Shown here: positions 11,491 through 24,250 of the stretch, one piece after another | Position numbering within the stretch: position 1 is the first letter of the stretch | Layout of the letters: each line of letters opens with the position of its first letter | Origin: Prinia subflava | Lineage: Eukaryota; Chordata; Aves; Passeriformes; Cisticolidae | Reading direction: 5' to 3' | Assembly (NCBI RefSeq): GCF_021018805.1 | Contig: NC_086254.1 | Location: 2,591,001 to 2,655,000, forward strand | Length of the DNA stretch: 64,000 bases | Notes under the pieces: generated by a model | What the model was told of the DNA's origin: nothing | The model's input: the letters and a program-made list of their open reading frames with translations, nothing else | The model's database searches: none | Made by a program: the position numbers and the translations under genes

Positions 11491-11734
11491 GATATCAAAC
11501 CTGCAGCGTGATTTTTGACCTTCGGCGCTTAAGATAGGCATCTAAATCCACATTAAGGTGCTTACTTGCCTCGCCTCAGTGAAGTATTTTGGGGCACGAC
11601 AGCAAAACTCTTGACTGTCAGGCAGTTCAGCCAGACATTGGCTCCTGTGACACTGTCATCTCAGTGGGACAGGCCAGCCTGGCCTGACACCCCTCTGCAG
11701 GGAGGGCAGACTCCAGCCCAGACTGGGGTGGGTT

Positions 11735-12240
11735 AATTAAAACTCCTGGGGGTCCCAGCCTGGATCAGACCCCTCTGAGTTTCCTGGGGTCTCTGCCCTG
11801 ATGGCGACTCCACAGAAAAAGGCAGCCTTGATCCAGTTGTCCACAAACGGAATTTTAATCATGCAAAAATAATGAAAAATAAGGCATTCACTATATTTGG
11901 AGTGAACTGGAACAAGGCAGTTACAAGGGGCAAAAAGCACAAGGCCAGGGTCAGACAGGGGCAGTTTTACATTCTGGTGTGGGGAGGAGTTAAGGCAGGG
12001 TCTGAGGGAAGGGTCCAATACGGGAGAGCCATTAGGGATATTAAAATTCCTGCACCAGAAATCAACCCATGGTTACACAAAGAACGAGGAACCTTCTAGC
12101 AATGATTGGCATGCTTGAACTGAGGGAGCATGTGAGCAAGCCTCTTGCTTACTGTGCTTAGAAAGGGATTTCCCAAGGCATTAGTCCAGGGTTTTCCTCT
12201 TCCTAGGGAGAACCAGTCTCTAAGTTAATCATGTCTTACT
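11735..12240 (-). mobile_element. Probable solo LTR or LTR fragment, minus strand
   Basis: Read on the minus strand, a CCAAT-type box (complement near 12013) is followed by an ATTAAA signal (complement near 11853), then a U5-like end rich in GACCCC and CCCAGG. The plus strand is purine-rich, as in the LTR-like blocks at 19-20.4 kb and 50.3 kb. The 93-codon minus-strand frame here is part of this block and shows no retroviral protein motif. Boundaries are uncertain because no terminal TG/CA pair with a duplication was found. Confidence 0.4.
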
Positions 12241-14369
12241 GGGAACTCCTGCACTGTCTGTGCCGTTCTTTGTTTCAGCTCTGGGAGTGACTTCCTCACG
12301 CTGTGCCCCCTCCCTGCTGTCAGCCTGTGCTGTAACCATCAGCAGCTCCTTTGATACACACTGCCTGCATTGAAACTCAGCCCTCCTCCAGTGTTTTCCA
12401 ATCAATATCCCCTGCCAGGATTTCTGAGGTACCTTGGTATTTTCCAGTAACTGTGACTGAAAATGTGAGATATATTGCAAATGCCACCAAAGCCACTAGA
12501 TGACATTTATTTCTGTGCCAGGCTTCAAATTTGGTGGGATAGATTTCATTCTGAGTTGGAGGAGGGATGTATTTCACCCTCTGTGTCTCAGAGATGCTTT
12601 CGTGGTGGCAACCATTACATCTCTGGTGTGAAATATGCAATTATAAAACAATGTCTCTAACTATTATTAAAAAAAATCCTCTAAAGTAAGATACTGGGTA
12701 TTAACTGTTAAATATTCTTGGTTTTATTCTGTATCCAGAGAAAAGGAAATTTGGAAACATTTGTACTCTGTGTGTGGAAGAGACTCTCAGATCCCAGAAC
12801 GTGCTTTGGTTTTTATGGGTTTCATTTCAGGAGCTGAATTTTTAACTCAAATCAATAAAATGCATGGGTGCACTTACACGCTCATCCAGCTTTCCTGGAC
12901 ATGTTAGGAGATTACCAAGCTTGCTTGATTCTAATTAAAAACAGACTAGTGGGCAATTAATTTAACTTGTACCAACTTGTAATTACAACATTTGCTGTAC
13001 AACTCTACAAATACAGGTGGCAAGGGGGCAGAGGCTTCTCTGGGATTTTTGTGGTGCTGCTCTGAAAAACGTCAGAGCAAATCACTTGTGGTGAGCTTTA
13101 GTGTGAGACCTGCATTGTTTAAAAATCATCTCAACACTACCTTACACAACAAGAAAATGGAAGGGGTGTGAAACCAAAACCTGCAGCATTCCCCACGAAT
13201 ACCCACTCATTCCATTGCTCCCAGTGTCTGACCAGGTACTCCCCTGATGAGCTGTGTTCCCTGATTTTGGGTCTGACCTCTTGCTTGCCTGTGCCAGGTG
13301 GTTCTGTGAGCAAATCTCTCTTTGCTGCAGCTGCAGAAGTGGGGTTTCATCCGCTTCTGCCTTCCCATTTTCTCCATCACTGCTCAGGCTGCAATGAGAA
13401 TGAGAAATACCACCAAGTTCTCCAGCTCCATAACCACCCTTCCCTTCTGAACAGATTTTTTATTAAAAGGCTTCCTGAAGATGTATGCTGCTGCTAAGGC
13501 AGATTTACCAGCAAACAGACTGTATTCCTCCTCTTCTGCAGAGCCAAGGGCTACTCACAGACTCAGAGGAACGTTATGGCAAGGCAATGTTTCCTGTGCA
13601 GTGGAGAAAAGCTAAACTGCTTCCTTTCCCCATCACCATAGGATGTTATGTCCTTTCCCCGTACCCAGCAGCAGAAATCCATTGACACATTCCCCTAATT
13701 CAAGCTGCTAATTAAATGACAAAAAATAAATGACAACTTTAATGTCACTTCACTAAAACGACTCTGCAACAATTTTTGCTTTATTGCTCAGTTGTGTCCT
13801 ATCAAGTATCAATCACACAGCTCAGAAAAATATCCCCAGGAGAAGGGGAAAAAAAAGAAACAATGGAGGAAGGAAGGAAAACTAGTGAAAGGAGAAGCCA
13901 GAAACTGCTTTCTGATGTTGGGTTTCCACAGTTCATCTCTTCCCTAAGACTGGGCACAGCTCAGTGGAGCTGATGAGGTGACTGGTACATGCTTAGAGTG
14001 AAGGTGGTCTTCCAGAGCAATGCACATTTCCATCCTTTGTTTGTCATGCCAGGACACTCAGAGATTGTCAGACACTGAGTCAATGCTTGGTTTTCAGAGA
14101 AAAGCACACACAGTTCAAACCTGAGATTTAGTGATTTGAAGTACTGCATTGCCCCTGCTCTGTTGGTGATACCTGATGCATGGGAAACCAAATTACTTAC
14201 TGTTGACACTAACTTGTTTCTCTGAGGATTCTTATTTGTTCTGAACGATCTTCAAGCTCTGGTGAGTGTTGAATGTACACCACCAACCAGAAAATGTTTA
14301 TGATGATAGCTATTTGTCATACATGCTCTCACTGCTGACTGTCTATGGGGTAGAAACAAAACCAGTGAA
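12241..14369. other. Unique non-coding sequence, AT-rich patch at 12920-13015
   Basis: The patch contains CTAATTAAAAAC, CAATTAATTTAACTTG and GTAATTACAAC. It is a small TAAT cluster that could be a conserved element. Elsewhere only short frames (up to 109 codons) without family features are present. Confidence 0.4.
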
Positions 14370-14600
14370 TAATTCAGGTGTGAAGGGACCTTTGAAGCCT
14401 TTAGGCTAACCTCCTGCTCAAAGCTGTCTCAGATACTGATTAGATTGCCAAGGACCTGATGTGGTTTCAGTATCTCCACTGGTAGAGATCCCATAACCTC
14501 TCTGGCCCCCTGGTTGTGTCTAATCACTCTCTGTTTTCTTAATATCTGCAAAGGTTTATCCAGAATTATTCCATATCTGAAAACATCTCCTCATTCCTCT
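14370..14600 (-). mobile_element. CR1 LINE 3' fragment, decayed
   Basis: The plus strand reads like the reverse complement of a CR1 3' end: 'GAAGGGACCTTTGAAGCCTTTAGG', then 'CTCCTGCTCAAAGC', 'GTATCTCCACTGGTAGAGATCCCATAACCTCTCTGG'. These steps follow the familiar order of antisense CR1. It fades into unrecognisable sequence after about 14590, consistent with an old 5'-truncated insertion. Confidence 0.7.
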
Positions 14601-16755
14601 TCCCTTGTATCACTGCAATTTCCTGCACTGAACACTGGATTTGTTTTCTCCTAGCAGAGGTAAAGCTGCAATCAAGCTGTGTGGAGACCTCTGGCAGCAC
14701 CAAGATTGTGCAATATTCTGTAACAAGCTGGTCCAGTGCTCACATCCTTAAGGATGTGTTAAGCCTTAGCCAGATCTGAGGTCTAACTCTGCAGTTACTA
14801 AAGTTAATGAGCTTCTCCCATCAATGACAGCTGACATCCTGTGGTGTCAGGGACCATTTATAAATGGCCAACAACATTTTTACATTATTAAATCAGGACT
14901 CCAGTGAAATCATTGCCAGCTGGGCTTTTGCTGGGTTATTGTATATGCTGCAGCAACTTGCACTGTCAACCAAACACAAGTTTCCACAAAAAAAAAAAAA
15001 CGAGTGAAGGAGGAGCAGTGAGTTTACCAGAAGGCCTGGAGCACATCAGCACACGAGACATGACAGCCAGGGAACTGCTGTCAGCAGCTGAAGCACTGAG
15101 TCAGAGGGCTGTAAGCAGCTCTGGCTGGTCCTGTGCTCATCATGAAAGTTGTTTGGTTTCTCTCCCAATATTTGCTGCCATAGACCTCAAATACAACGTT
15201 CTGGAGAGAAAAGCATTGCACAGCTGAATCAGCTCCACTGGCCACAAAGGCAAACTTGTCTGCTTCATAATTGATTTTCCACAGAAAATTGATTTAAACT
15301 CTTCAAACCCCTCCTGATGGCAGGATTGGAGCTGAGTCTGAACAGTTTGCAGGGCAAGCTTGGAGCTACATTTCTCTTTCACAGAGTTCTGCTTAATTGG
15401 ACAAAGGGGACAGAGTTCAAGGGCAGGCCAAGAGAAGGTGTTTTATTTAAACACAGCCCTAAAGTACCTATAATGAGAAAGCATGTCTCTCACTCCCATG
15501 TATAAATGACAGAAGAGATGTTTCAATTCCACTTCCCTCTCCTGGCTCAGTGGCTAAAGCAGGAACCTGATGCGTTTGATCCTGTAGCATTAGTTCAGGG
15601 AAATGTGTTTATTATGAGTTCCATTACAATATGCTTAGCACAGTCCTTTCAAGTGACGACCAGAGGTTTATTTAGGAACTAATTCAGCACCAGCTACAGT
15701 TAAAAGGCTTTAACATGTCAGTGGAAGCTGCACTGGATCTTTATTGACAGTTACAGCTGCAAATAATCAGTAATGGAGCTGAGGGAAAGTGATTAAACAT
15801 TTTTACATGCAGCTTATTGGCATAATCAGCATTACTTCTCCCAGTGCATTGTTGTTTCCAATAAGTTTTCTTATTAGGATAGGTGGAAAAGACCAAACCT
15901 CCACGGCTACTGTGAAAATGTTTCCTTCTGAAAAAGGTTCAGTTGGGCATTTCAGAATCAGGAATTCCCAACAGCCCCTTGGAAATGTTTTCACTCATGC
16001 TAGAATAAACGAGCAGCAGTGGTAATGAGCCCTCTGCCCATCATGGTTTTATGAGGGGATAAAAACCAATAAAGTTTACCTCAATTTGAAGAATGTTTTG
16101 TTTTTCACAGTCCAATGATGAGTTCCACTCACCAGTTCTGCTGTGCTCCTGGAGAGAGGAGGTACTGTCCCCACAGGCCTGAGTTCTCCCACTGCTGTAT
16201 TTGCTGGCTGGACCAGAGAGGAGGAGCAGTTCACAGCAGAGATGTTTTAGAACAGATTTTAGGCCAGTTAATAACATCTGAAGTTCTCAGGCTAAGAAAG
16301 AAAAGAAGAGATTTGTGATTTAGTGCCTGGCAAAACTGACAACCGTGTACAGTAAACACTGACTGTCTGTATAAGCTCTTTGTGTTTTGAATGCAGTATA
16401 GAATGTAAAATGGCCAATACTAAATTAAATTTTCTACATACAATGAAAATGTCTTAAAAATTGTGCTGTAAACTCGCTGAGAAACACTACTGTGACAGCA
16501 ACCAGGGCAGTGACATCTCTGTGCTCCAGCTGCCCAGACCTTCTCTCTTAGGACACCCCAAGGAGGTTTCTGTACACAGCAAACAGAACTAACAGCTTTT
16601 CTTTTTCCAGTACTCAGGACTGCACGTAAGATCAGGGTTGCCACTGTGTTCCTGTGGAATAGATCCCTTTCTTTAAAGCTTTCAAAGCAGTGTGGGGAAG
16701 GATGAAAGTATGACAGGAAAGTTTCACAGATATATATGCCTGGCAGAAGGCTCTC
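14601..16755. other. Unique non-coding sequence
   Basis: Contains a 13-nt A run ending near 15000 and AT-rich stretches. At 15543-15582, TGGCTCAGTGG is followed by GTTTGATCC, a weak tRNA-like A/B-box pair, but the spacing is about 13 bp too short for a tRNA. No gene is supported; frames do not exceed 107 codons. Confidence 0.45.
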
Positions 16756-17366
16756 TGAATATGGAACCTGAGAGTAGAATAGAGATGGAAGCAAGATTTG
16801 ATATAGAAGAATAAAAGAAGTCTAAATCAAGAATTGCTGAGCCAGTTGTTACTGGACAACTAAGAAGGCAAAGGTTAAGTCAAACTGGAAGGAGGTTTTA
16901 TGGCTGGAACAAAGGATATGTTGACCACAAACAAAAAAAGGTGTTTTTACCAAGCAGAAATAAGTGTTAGGAAAAGCAGAAGATAGCATAAGCAAACAAA
17001 TGTGCCAATGTAGCAAGTAGAAAAAAGGTCTAAGAATTTTCCACTGCAAGAAAAGAGAAAAACAACTTTAAGCTTAAACTGTAACATAATATGGTAATGA
17101 TAGTAGTTATGATAGGTGAGAGGTAATGGTAAGGATATTGTGTATGATGCTGATTGGTTGTTATGTATTAAGATGCTCAGTAGAAAACCATGTAATGCAT
17201 TGTAACCAGAATCAAAGGGGCTTCAGGCTTATCTATAAGGTGGAACTGGCAGCTTTAGGCTGGGCTTTGTCACCCACGACCCAGTGAAGGCTGTAATATC
17301 TTCTATACAATAAACAGCATTTTGAGAGCTGCCTGTTGTCCCACATCTCTCATTCAGGTTCCTGCA
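16756..17366 (+). mobile_element. Solo LTR (avian ERV), plus strand
   Basis: The right part has clear LTR structure: TATAAGG at 17234-17240, AATAAA at 17309-17314 about 75 bp later, then a short U5 ending ATCTCTCATTCAGGTTCCTGCA. The left end TGAATATGGAACCTGAGAG is an imperfect inverted match of that right end (reverse complement TGCAGGAACCTGAATGAGAG), which sets the boundaries. The U3 is AT-rich, with GATTGGTTGTTATG (CCAAT-type, reversed) at about 17152. No target duplication could be confirmed. Confidence 0.7.
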
Positions 17367-17751
17367 AGGCAGAGCTCAGCAGCTTGCTGGAGTGCAGGCA
17401 GCCAGGATACCTAGGAAGCTTTTCTGTGTGCACTGCCAGGTGCTGTCCCTGAGCCACAGTCACCAGCTCCCTGCCACTCTCTCAGCCCTCCCCATGCTTG
17501 GCTGGCCCAAAGGTCTGTCGTTAACACCTCCAGCACATTCTGGGAAGGAGTAACCTCAGCTCCTTCTCAAGGGTCAGGCCTGACCCAGTATCTCCCTCTT
17601 TGAAGGCAGATTATTATGGTCAAGGACATATAAACATAATTACCACAAACACACATTCCTCTTTTCCTGTCACTCCCTTTCCATTCTCTGAATAACTCAA
17701 CTCCATTCTCCCCCATGGAATCCCAACAGAGCTGATGGGAGCATGAGTCTG
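17367..17751. other. Unique non-coding sequence between LTR and CR1
   Basis: Mixed sequence; nothing recognised. Confidence 0.4.
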
Positions 17752-18152
17752 ATGAGGAGGAGCTGAGGGGGCTGGAAAGGGGCTCAGCCTGGAGAAAAGA
17801 AGGCTCAGGGGGGACCTTGTGGCTCTGCACAGCTCCTGACAGGAGGGGACAGCCGGGGGGGTCGGGCTCTGCTCCCAGGGACCAGGGACAGGAGGAGAGG
17901 GAATGGCCTCAAATTGCACCAGGGGAGGTTTTGATTGGATATCAGGGAAAAATCCTTTACCAAAAGGCCTGCCAATTATTGGAACAGGGTGGTGGAGTCA
18001 CCACCCCTGGAGGGATTGAAAAGATCTGTAGATGGGGCCCTTAGGGACAGGGTTCACTGGTAGACTTGGCAATGCTGAGTTAACAGTTAGACTGGATGAC
18101 CTTATGGGTCTTTTCCAAGCTAAACAATTCTATAATTCTATGATTTCATATT
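17752..18152 (+). mobile_element. CR1 LINE 3' end
   Basis: Sense-strand CR1 3' region: 'GAGCTGAGGGGGCTGGAAAGGGGCTCAG', 'GATTGGATATCAGGGAAAAATCCTTTACC', 'TTGGAACAGGGTGGTGGAGTCACCACCCCTGGAGG', 'GACTGGATGACCTTATGGGTCTTTTCCAAGC', ending AACAATTCTATAATTCTATGATT with the diagnostic 8-bp CR1 terminal repeat. It is 5'-truncated, as nearly all CR1 copies are. The 75-codon frame inside it is not a gene. Confidence 0.9.
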
Positions 18153-19059
18153 AGAATGACAAAGTTTTTAACAGACTGTAAGTGTCCTTAATCTCCCAGG
18201 CTAAACAGCACTAGGCACAAGTTCAAGGTGACTCCAGCAGCTCTATTAAAAATCTGCATTTTCATCTTGCTTAGATTAATTCGTATTTTAATTGCTTATA
18301 TCATTGAAGTGATAGAGAAGGGAGCACTTTCATTCCTTTGATCTCCTGCCTTCAATACACTCAGGCAATGTTGGACATCAGGCAAACCTTCCAAACTGCT
18401 CTGCTTCAGGGTAAAGCACAAGGCACAAGTGTGGAATGATCAAAACCACAGAGCATGAGTGGCAGCAAGGCTTGGGGTCAGGCCACCTCGTGCTTCTCCT
18501 GTGATCCCAAACATTTAATTTGCTTATAACACTACCAAAACAAGAGCACCTTCATTAATTTATCAAAATTGGAACCAGGAAAATGCATGAACACTCTTTG
18601 CCAATGCCCACCCAGGGTCAGAGCCCTGCACGTGGTCTGTGCCCTCCTGCCACTGGCAATGGGTAGCCCTGAGTGTCTCATCCTCCACAAGGAGCTAAAC
18701 CAACTAACAAAATACTTCTTCATACATAAAAGCCAGTAGTTAATACACTGCTTTACAATGGGGACAAACAGGAATGGATCACACCACAAATAAATACAAG
18801 TTTGGGAAAGGTACTATGAGACATTTATTCTTGCCACAGCACATCAGTGAGGAGCTTTCAAGGAAGTTGAAAGGATAAAAATTCAAAGCCACAAAAAATA
18901 AGTATTTTTATACTGTGATCAACCTACAGCACTCATTAACGTGGGATGCTCTTGAAGGAAAAGCAAAAATATTTTAAAAGGCATTGGAAATACATGTCCC
19001 TCATGGTTGTCCAAAGTCAGTGGCTGTCAGAATGGGGGGAGGGATCTGAAAATTTCCTT
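18153..19059. other. Unique non-coding sequence
   Basis: AT-rich, with no repeat or exon signature recognised. Confidence 0.4.
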
Positions 19060-19835
19060 TTCGTGTGGGCTCCTGTGAGGTGTTTGCTCCTCGTCTGTCT
19101 GTCGGGGTTTCAGCACTGCCAGCCTCAGGCACTGACACCGTGCCAGAGCCCAGCTCTGCCCCAGCACTGGTGACAGGGGGGATATTTCAGTCCGTGGCTC
19201 TGGGAGGGGGTCCCCGAGCACGCAGCACCCCGGGGAGCTCAGATGCCCCCGGAGCTCTGCTGCTCTCAGCTGCTGCTTCTCAGGGAGCAGAGATGACACA
19301 GAGGCGAGGCGGGTCTGGGGTGAAGCTGAGGTTGTTTACTGAAGGTGTGCCAGATGCCCAGGACCCTGAGCAGGGGTCAGACAGTGAACCCCACTGAGGG
19401 GTGGTGCAGAACTGACAACCCATGAGGGCACAGCTAGGGAGGGATCCAAGGCAGGGTTTATATCTTACAAACTTATCAGGGGGGAACAGGGGAGGGGAAT
19501 GATACACAGGGACAAATAGGGCATCGAGTAACTAAAGATTGATAGGGAAGGTTCTGGGGAGAGGGATAGGAATACAGGGGATTGACATTTGGGAAAGGAG
19601 GCAATAAGGGAGAAGATAGGCACCTGGGGGCCAATAGGAGAGTCTCTGAGGAGTGGCTAGCTAATAAGTAAAAGGGATTGACATACAACCAATTGAACAG
19701 CAATTAGGGTACGAGTCAAAGTATAATACAAGCTGATACAAATAAAGACAGGCACCATTATAGGGAATGGGAGAGGATATGCTTAGGGAAGACATACAGC
19801 AAATCCTAAAGCATAACCGTAATTTCAAGCAAACC
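19060..19835 (-). mobile_element. Probable ERV LTR remnant, minus strand
   Basis: Read on the minus strand, CCAAT-type boxes (complements of 19689-19693 and 19631-19635) precede a TATA-like GATATAAA (complement of about 19456-19463). An AGTAAA variant polyadenylation signal (complement near 19335) follows, then a GC-rich U5-like part. The plus strand is strongly purine-rich from about 19440 to 19790. Ends were not resolved. The overlapping frames (110 and 90 codons) are GC-rich by-products. Confidence 0.45.
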
Positions 19836-19899
19836 CCTTATGATTGCTAGCCCACACATAAAACAGAAGGCTAGCCAAGAACCTAAAGCAAAAGCACAC

Positions 19900-20386
19900 T
19901 GTAACAGGGGGACACTGCTCCCCAGCAGAGGATGGGAGCAGCAGCTCAAGGACGAGCTGTGGCACTGAGCTGGAAGCAGGTGCAGGCTGGGGGTAGGAAT
20001 GAGGAGGAGGCTCTCCATCTTGTGTAATCCAAGGTTTACTCACTCCAAGGGACAAGGCAGGAGAAGCAACCTAAACCTGTGAACACCGGGTTATATCTTG
20101 GGGAGGATCAGGGGGTGGAAACTTGGACAACCAATCGGGGAGAGGGATGGGAGGAAATCACCTCAGACTGAGGGGTTCCCAAAACCAATGGGGAGGGTGG
20201 TGGGAGGAGGGGAGGTCACCAGGACCAATGGGGCCTCGAGGTTTAGGGGAGTTCCCAGGCAGGTTTAGCCAGGGGCTGGATCTCAGGGATGATTGACAGG
20301 GAATAGTCTGGAAAAAGGGGTAGGCTACAACTTGAAGGACAGCTCGAGGGAGGGTACAATTGGTGGGACCAACTGTTAGCGTAACA
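19900..20386 (-). mobile_element. Probable ERV LTR with three CCAAT boxes, minus strand
   Basis: The plus strand starts TGTAACAG and ends GTAACA. Read on the minus strand, three CCAAT-type boxes (complements of 20225-20229, 20185-20189 and 20131-20135) are spaced about 40 and 54 bp apart. A TATA-like GATATAAC (complement of 20089-20096) follows. This is a compact retroviral U3 promoter layout. No flanking duplication was confirmed, so the boundaries are provisional. Confidence 0.5.
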
Positions 20387-20703
20387 TCAACGAGGGGGGT
20401 TTTCAGAAAATACCAGCTGGCAGACACAAATCAAATCAATTAATTAGATCACACCACTACAAACTATCTGCTCCTGATGCCTGTCAGGGAGAAGCCCCTG
20501 AGCTGCAGCCACTGCTGGTACAGCCTGGATGGTTCCCTGCTGTTGAGGAGGACCAGCAACAGCTCGTGCTGCTTAGCACCAGCACCAGCCGAGACATCAA
20601 CGTGTTAAAAAACCCCACAGAAAGACCACCACCACCAAAAATACCCAAACAGAAAAACCCCCCAAAAAACATTGCATTTTTCACTCAGAAAACCTAAGTA
20701 CAA

Positions 20704-20706
<3 letters not shown>
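20387..20706. other. Unique sequence, A/C-rich at its right end
   Basis: From about 20608 the plus strand is dominated by A and C (ACCACCACCACCAAAAATACCC and similar), leading to the T homopolymer. Confidence 0.4.

Positions 20707-20755
<49 letters not shown>
20707..20755. repeat. 49-nt T homopolymer
   Basis: Forty-nine consecutive T residues. The flanks show neither a processed-gene copy nor a target duplication. The length in the genome may differ, because such runs slip during sequencing. Confidence 0.95.
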
Positions 20756-23700
20756 CTGTTTGTCTAGGTAGTGTAGCCCCCTGAGGGGCTTCCACTGGGG
20801 ATGTCAGCATACCCCTTGGCAAGAGAAGCCTGATAATTTCTCAAAGATATACTCTTAGTTCAATCCCCCATGTTTCTGTGTTAAGAGGAGGTTTTGCACC
20901 AAGCAATGTGTGTATTTCTGCACCTTTCAAAGCCCCACTGAAGGTGTGCATGTCAGCAAGAGCACTCAGGCTCTAGACATGGCACTGTCTGTCCCTGCAC
21001 TGGGACAATTCCTTTGGTGAGAAGCTGCTGATGCCCCTGGAATTTCCTCTGCTCCTGTCCTCCTTTCAGCTGTGCAGAAGGACCTTCACACCAGCCTGTC
21101 ACTTTCTCCCTGCCAGACCAGTTTGTTCAACTTCAGATCTGCATTCCCCCCTTTAATTTCATTAGTGACAGCTGCTATTGTCTGAGAAAATCTGAATTGT
21201 CTCTTCCTGTGCTAATGAATCACTGTACTATGTGTGTGGGGATTAGAGAACAAGATGGATTTATTAATACACTTCTAATTAAAGGGACAGGTCTGCTGTT
21301 CCAGTATTTTGGTGAAGAGGTTGTAGCAGGTTTTGCAGATGGAGAGAACAGCCACAGGTTGTCACTGCTAATCATAAGGCACAGCTGGGGTCTGACTGAG
21401 GCTAAGTGCTCTTACCTAAGGTTTTAAGTTACAATTGCTCAAGCCTCTAGCATCACAGTCTCTAATGGTTTTGTTTTAAGAGTAACTGGGCACTTAAAAA
21501 ATCACCAGGCAGTTTGTAAAATGCTAGTGAAAGATTTTGTAAACTAAGCCAAATTACATCAACAATAAACCTGTCTGCAAGAAGCTGTGATCTGAATACC
21601 AAGGCCGCAAAGATTAACTCACATTTACTCTTTTTGGGAGTGCAACTTAAAAAAAAAGTGTCCTTGTACATATTTTTCTTCTACTCATGACTTGTGCCAG
21701 GATCTCGGAGGTGTTCCCAGCCTCTCTTTACCAAATACAACACAACATGTCTCCTCCTGTGCAGCAGAGAACTGGGACTAGTTGCCATGAGATTTTCCTA
21801 GTTTGCTGAGCGTTCATATTAAAGTAGAAGGTTTGCACCTTCTCACGCTCCTTTCATGTAAACACCAGTTGTGTTCTATAAACATTGCCATTGTTTTCAC
21901 ATTCTTTGCTGGAACAGACAAGACTGTGTGACAGTCTCCTTGACCAATGTGGTTGAGAAGTGAGAATATCACTCTCCAATCCATGGGCACCTTGCTGGTA
22001 ATATATAATAGGAAGCAATAAACAAAGCAGGAGATTCTCCCTGCTGCTCTGATCTCCCCACATTCGTGGCTCCATGTGTCTTTTCGTGCAAGGTTCACAG
22101 TGACAGGGACTGGCCAGGAATGGCACCGACCTCTTTTCACAGCCACAGCTCCACCCAGCATCCTGAAACCCCACAGAGAAAAAGCACAGGGTAAAAGGAA
22201 GTCCAAATATACTCACGTGTCACACCCCAAACCATGTCATGTTTTTGGAGAGGAGAGTGTTTGATCTTGTGTGGCCATTCTTACACAATTAAGTTTGTGT
22301 GGGGAGGATTAACATCTCCATGGGATGAGCCAATAAGGAATTCTATTAGAGAGAACTGAAGGAAGAGGTTTCTTCTTGCCCCCACATTTTAGTTGAATTC
22401 TTTTGGCCATGATTTACCTCAATATCAACGCAGTGCTGGGATACAGACAGAACACAAGAATAAAGCACCTCCAGGGAGATGAGGTGCTCAGCTGTTCCAG
22501 GAGGGTCCCTGCAGTCTCCAGTGTTCAGGAGAGAAATATTCACACCGTAGGAATACTGGGGTCAGGAGGCTGAGATGTGGGAGTTTACAGACTGGAAATC
22601 TCAGTCCACTGAGATCAGCAGAAGTCTCTTCATGGACTTGATCTCTGTCTTTGGATCAGACCTGGATCTTCAGCAGATGTAAATCCCTGCATCTCCACTG
22701 CAGTCACACAACTATGCCAGCTGAGGTCAGCTGATGCTCCTGCCCTTTCTCTCCACAGTAATTCAACATGCATAACTGCCTGCAAAAGCATTTGCTGACA
22801 ACAGCCTTCTCCTCTCAAATGAGCTCCTTCCCCTGCATTCCCAACTTCTCTAATAATGTCTTACTCTAGGTGGATTATACATCACCATAAAGTCATTTAT
22901 TCTTTCAGACACTGTTAATTTTAGTGAGGCTGGCATGGACTAACAAGCCATTGATCCACATTTACAGATACAGTAAACAACTCTTGATTTCTTTCAGTTC
23001 CTACACTTGAGCATGCTAAGTAGTTCCAGCCAACGCCACACACTGGGCACACACACACCTTGTTACTGAGAGATATCCAAACTTTTCCTGCAAGGTTATT
23101 GTAGGTTATCACTGTACACTTTCCTGCAGAGGAAGAGAAACTAAGAGCTTATTGGTATGAACAGACCTGCAGGATAGCTTGATTTCCTGTAGTCATTTCA
23201 AATAAATCAACAAGATTCGGGTTCTGTTATCACTTTGTAAAGATTATTCATCATTCCAGTAAAAGCCTAAAGAAAACAAAATGCTTTTCATTGTGGATTC
23301 TCTCTTTTATTGGTGGTTAAAAAATGAGGGGTGCCCAGACTATTGAAACAATGGAAGAGGAAACAGTCCCCAGCTTGATCTCAGCTAATTTTGTGGTTTG
23401 GGAGCTCAGTGGTAGCTCACATTGATGGCAGCAAAACCAGATGGAGAGTCCCAAGCCCAAAGTTTCTATTCAAACTGTAAAAAGAGAAGTAATTATTCAA
23501 ACATTTCTGAGCTACCTGGCCCTAACCAGCAAGATCTATGTTCCTTTCAATTTAGATGCTTGAATTTAGCCTGTATGAATCATCCTAGGGTAAATCTCTA
23601 CCCAGACTTGGTATGTAAATTATGCATTTTTCAGCACGTGAAAGAGGCAAGTCCTGGAAGGAGAAGCTGACCTGTGACTCCCAGCATGAGTGATCCAGTC

Positions 23701-24250
23701 AGTCCTGTCTTACAGGGCAAGAAGGGTTTTCAAAGCATCATATCATCAATCCCCCTTGTTATTTGACTGTATCCCACTGTAGTGTTTCCAAGACTCTGCC
23801 CCAGCTGCAGGGGTTCCCAAGGCTGGCTGTTCCAGGCCTCACCATTTATTCCTCACAGCAGAAATCTGCCTCTCCTTGGCTGCAGCATAAAGCCCAAACG
23901 TCTTTGTACTCTCTCGTGCAGATAACAAGGACAAACTATTTTCTTCCACTTCTAAAGCTGCCTCCTCTTCCCTTAGCCCTGCTCTGTTGTAACTCCCTGC
24001 TCTTCTAGAGACTCCTCATGCTTCTACTCCTCACTGGCAACAACAGGACAACAGTTCTGGGCCTCCCTTCCTCAGAGAGATAAACACACTCAGAGGGTTA
24101 TGAGTTCCAGATATGACTGTAGGCAGTGTGAGTTTTTTCAGGGTGCTTTGAAGTGATGGATAGCACTGCCAGCTGTAAATTCAGCTCAAGCATTGGAAAA
24201 CGAGGGCATTTCTCTCACAACAGATTCAAGAGGTCTTCTGCATCACCCCA
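20756..24250. other. Unique non-coding sequence
   Basis: Includes overlapping minus-strand frames of 130 and 120 codons at 21814-22216 that compete with each other and have no family features. At 23402-23418, GAGCTCAGTGGTAGCTC resembles a tRNA A box, but no B box follows. Confidence 0.45.

Noticed and set aside
23402..23418. GAGCTCAGTGGTAGCTC, tRNA A-box look-alike
   Set aside because: No B box or tRNA fold downstream.
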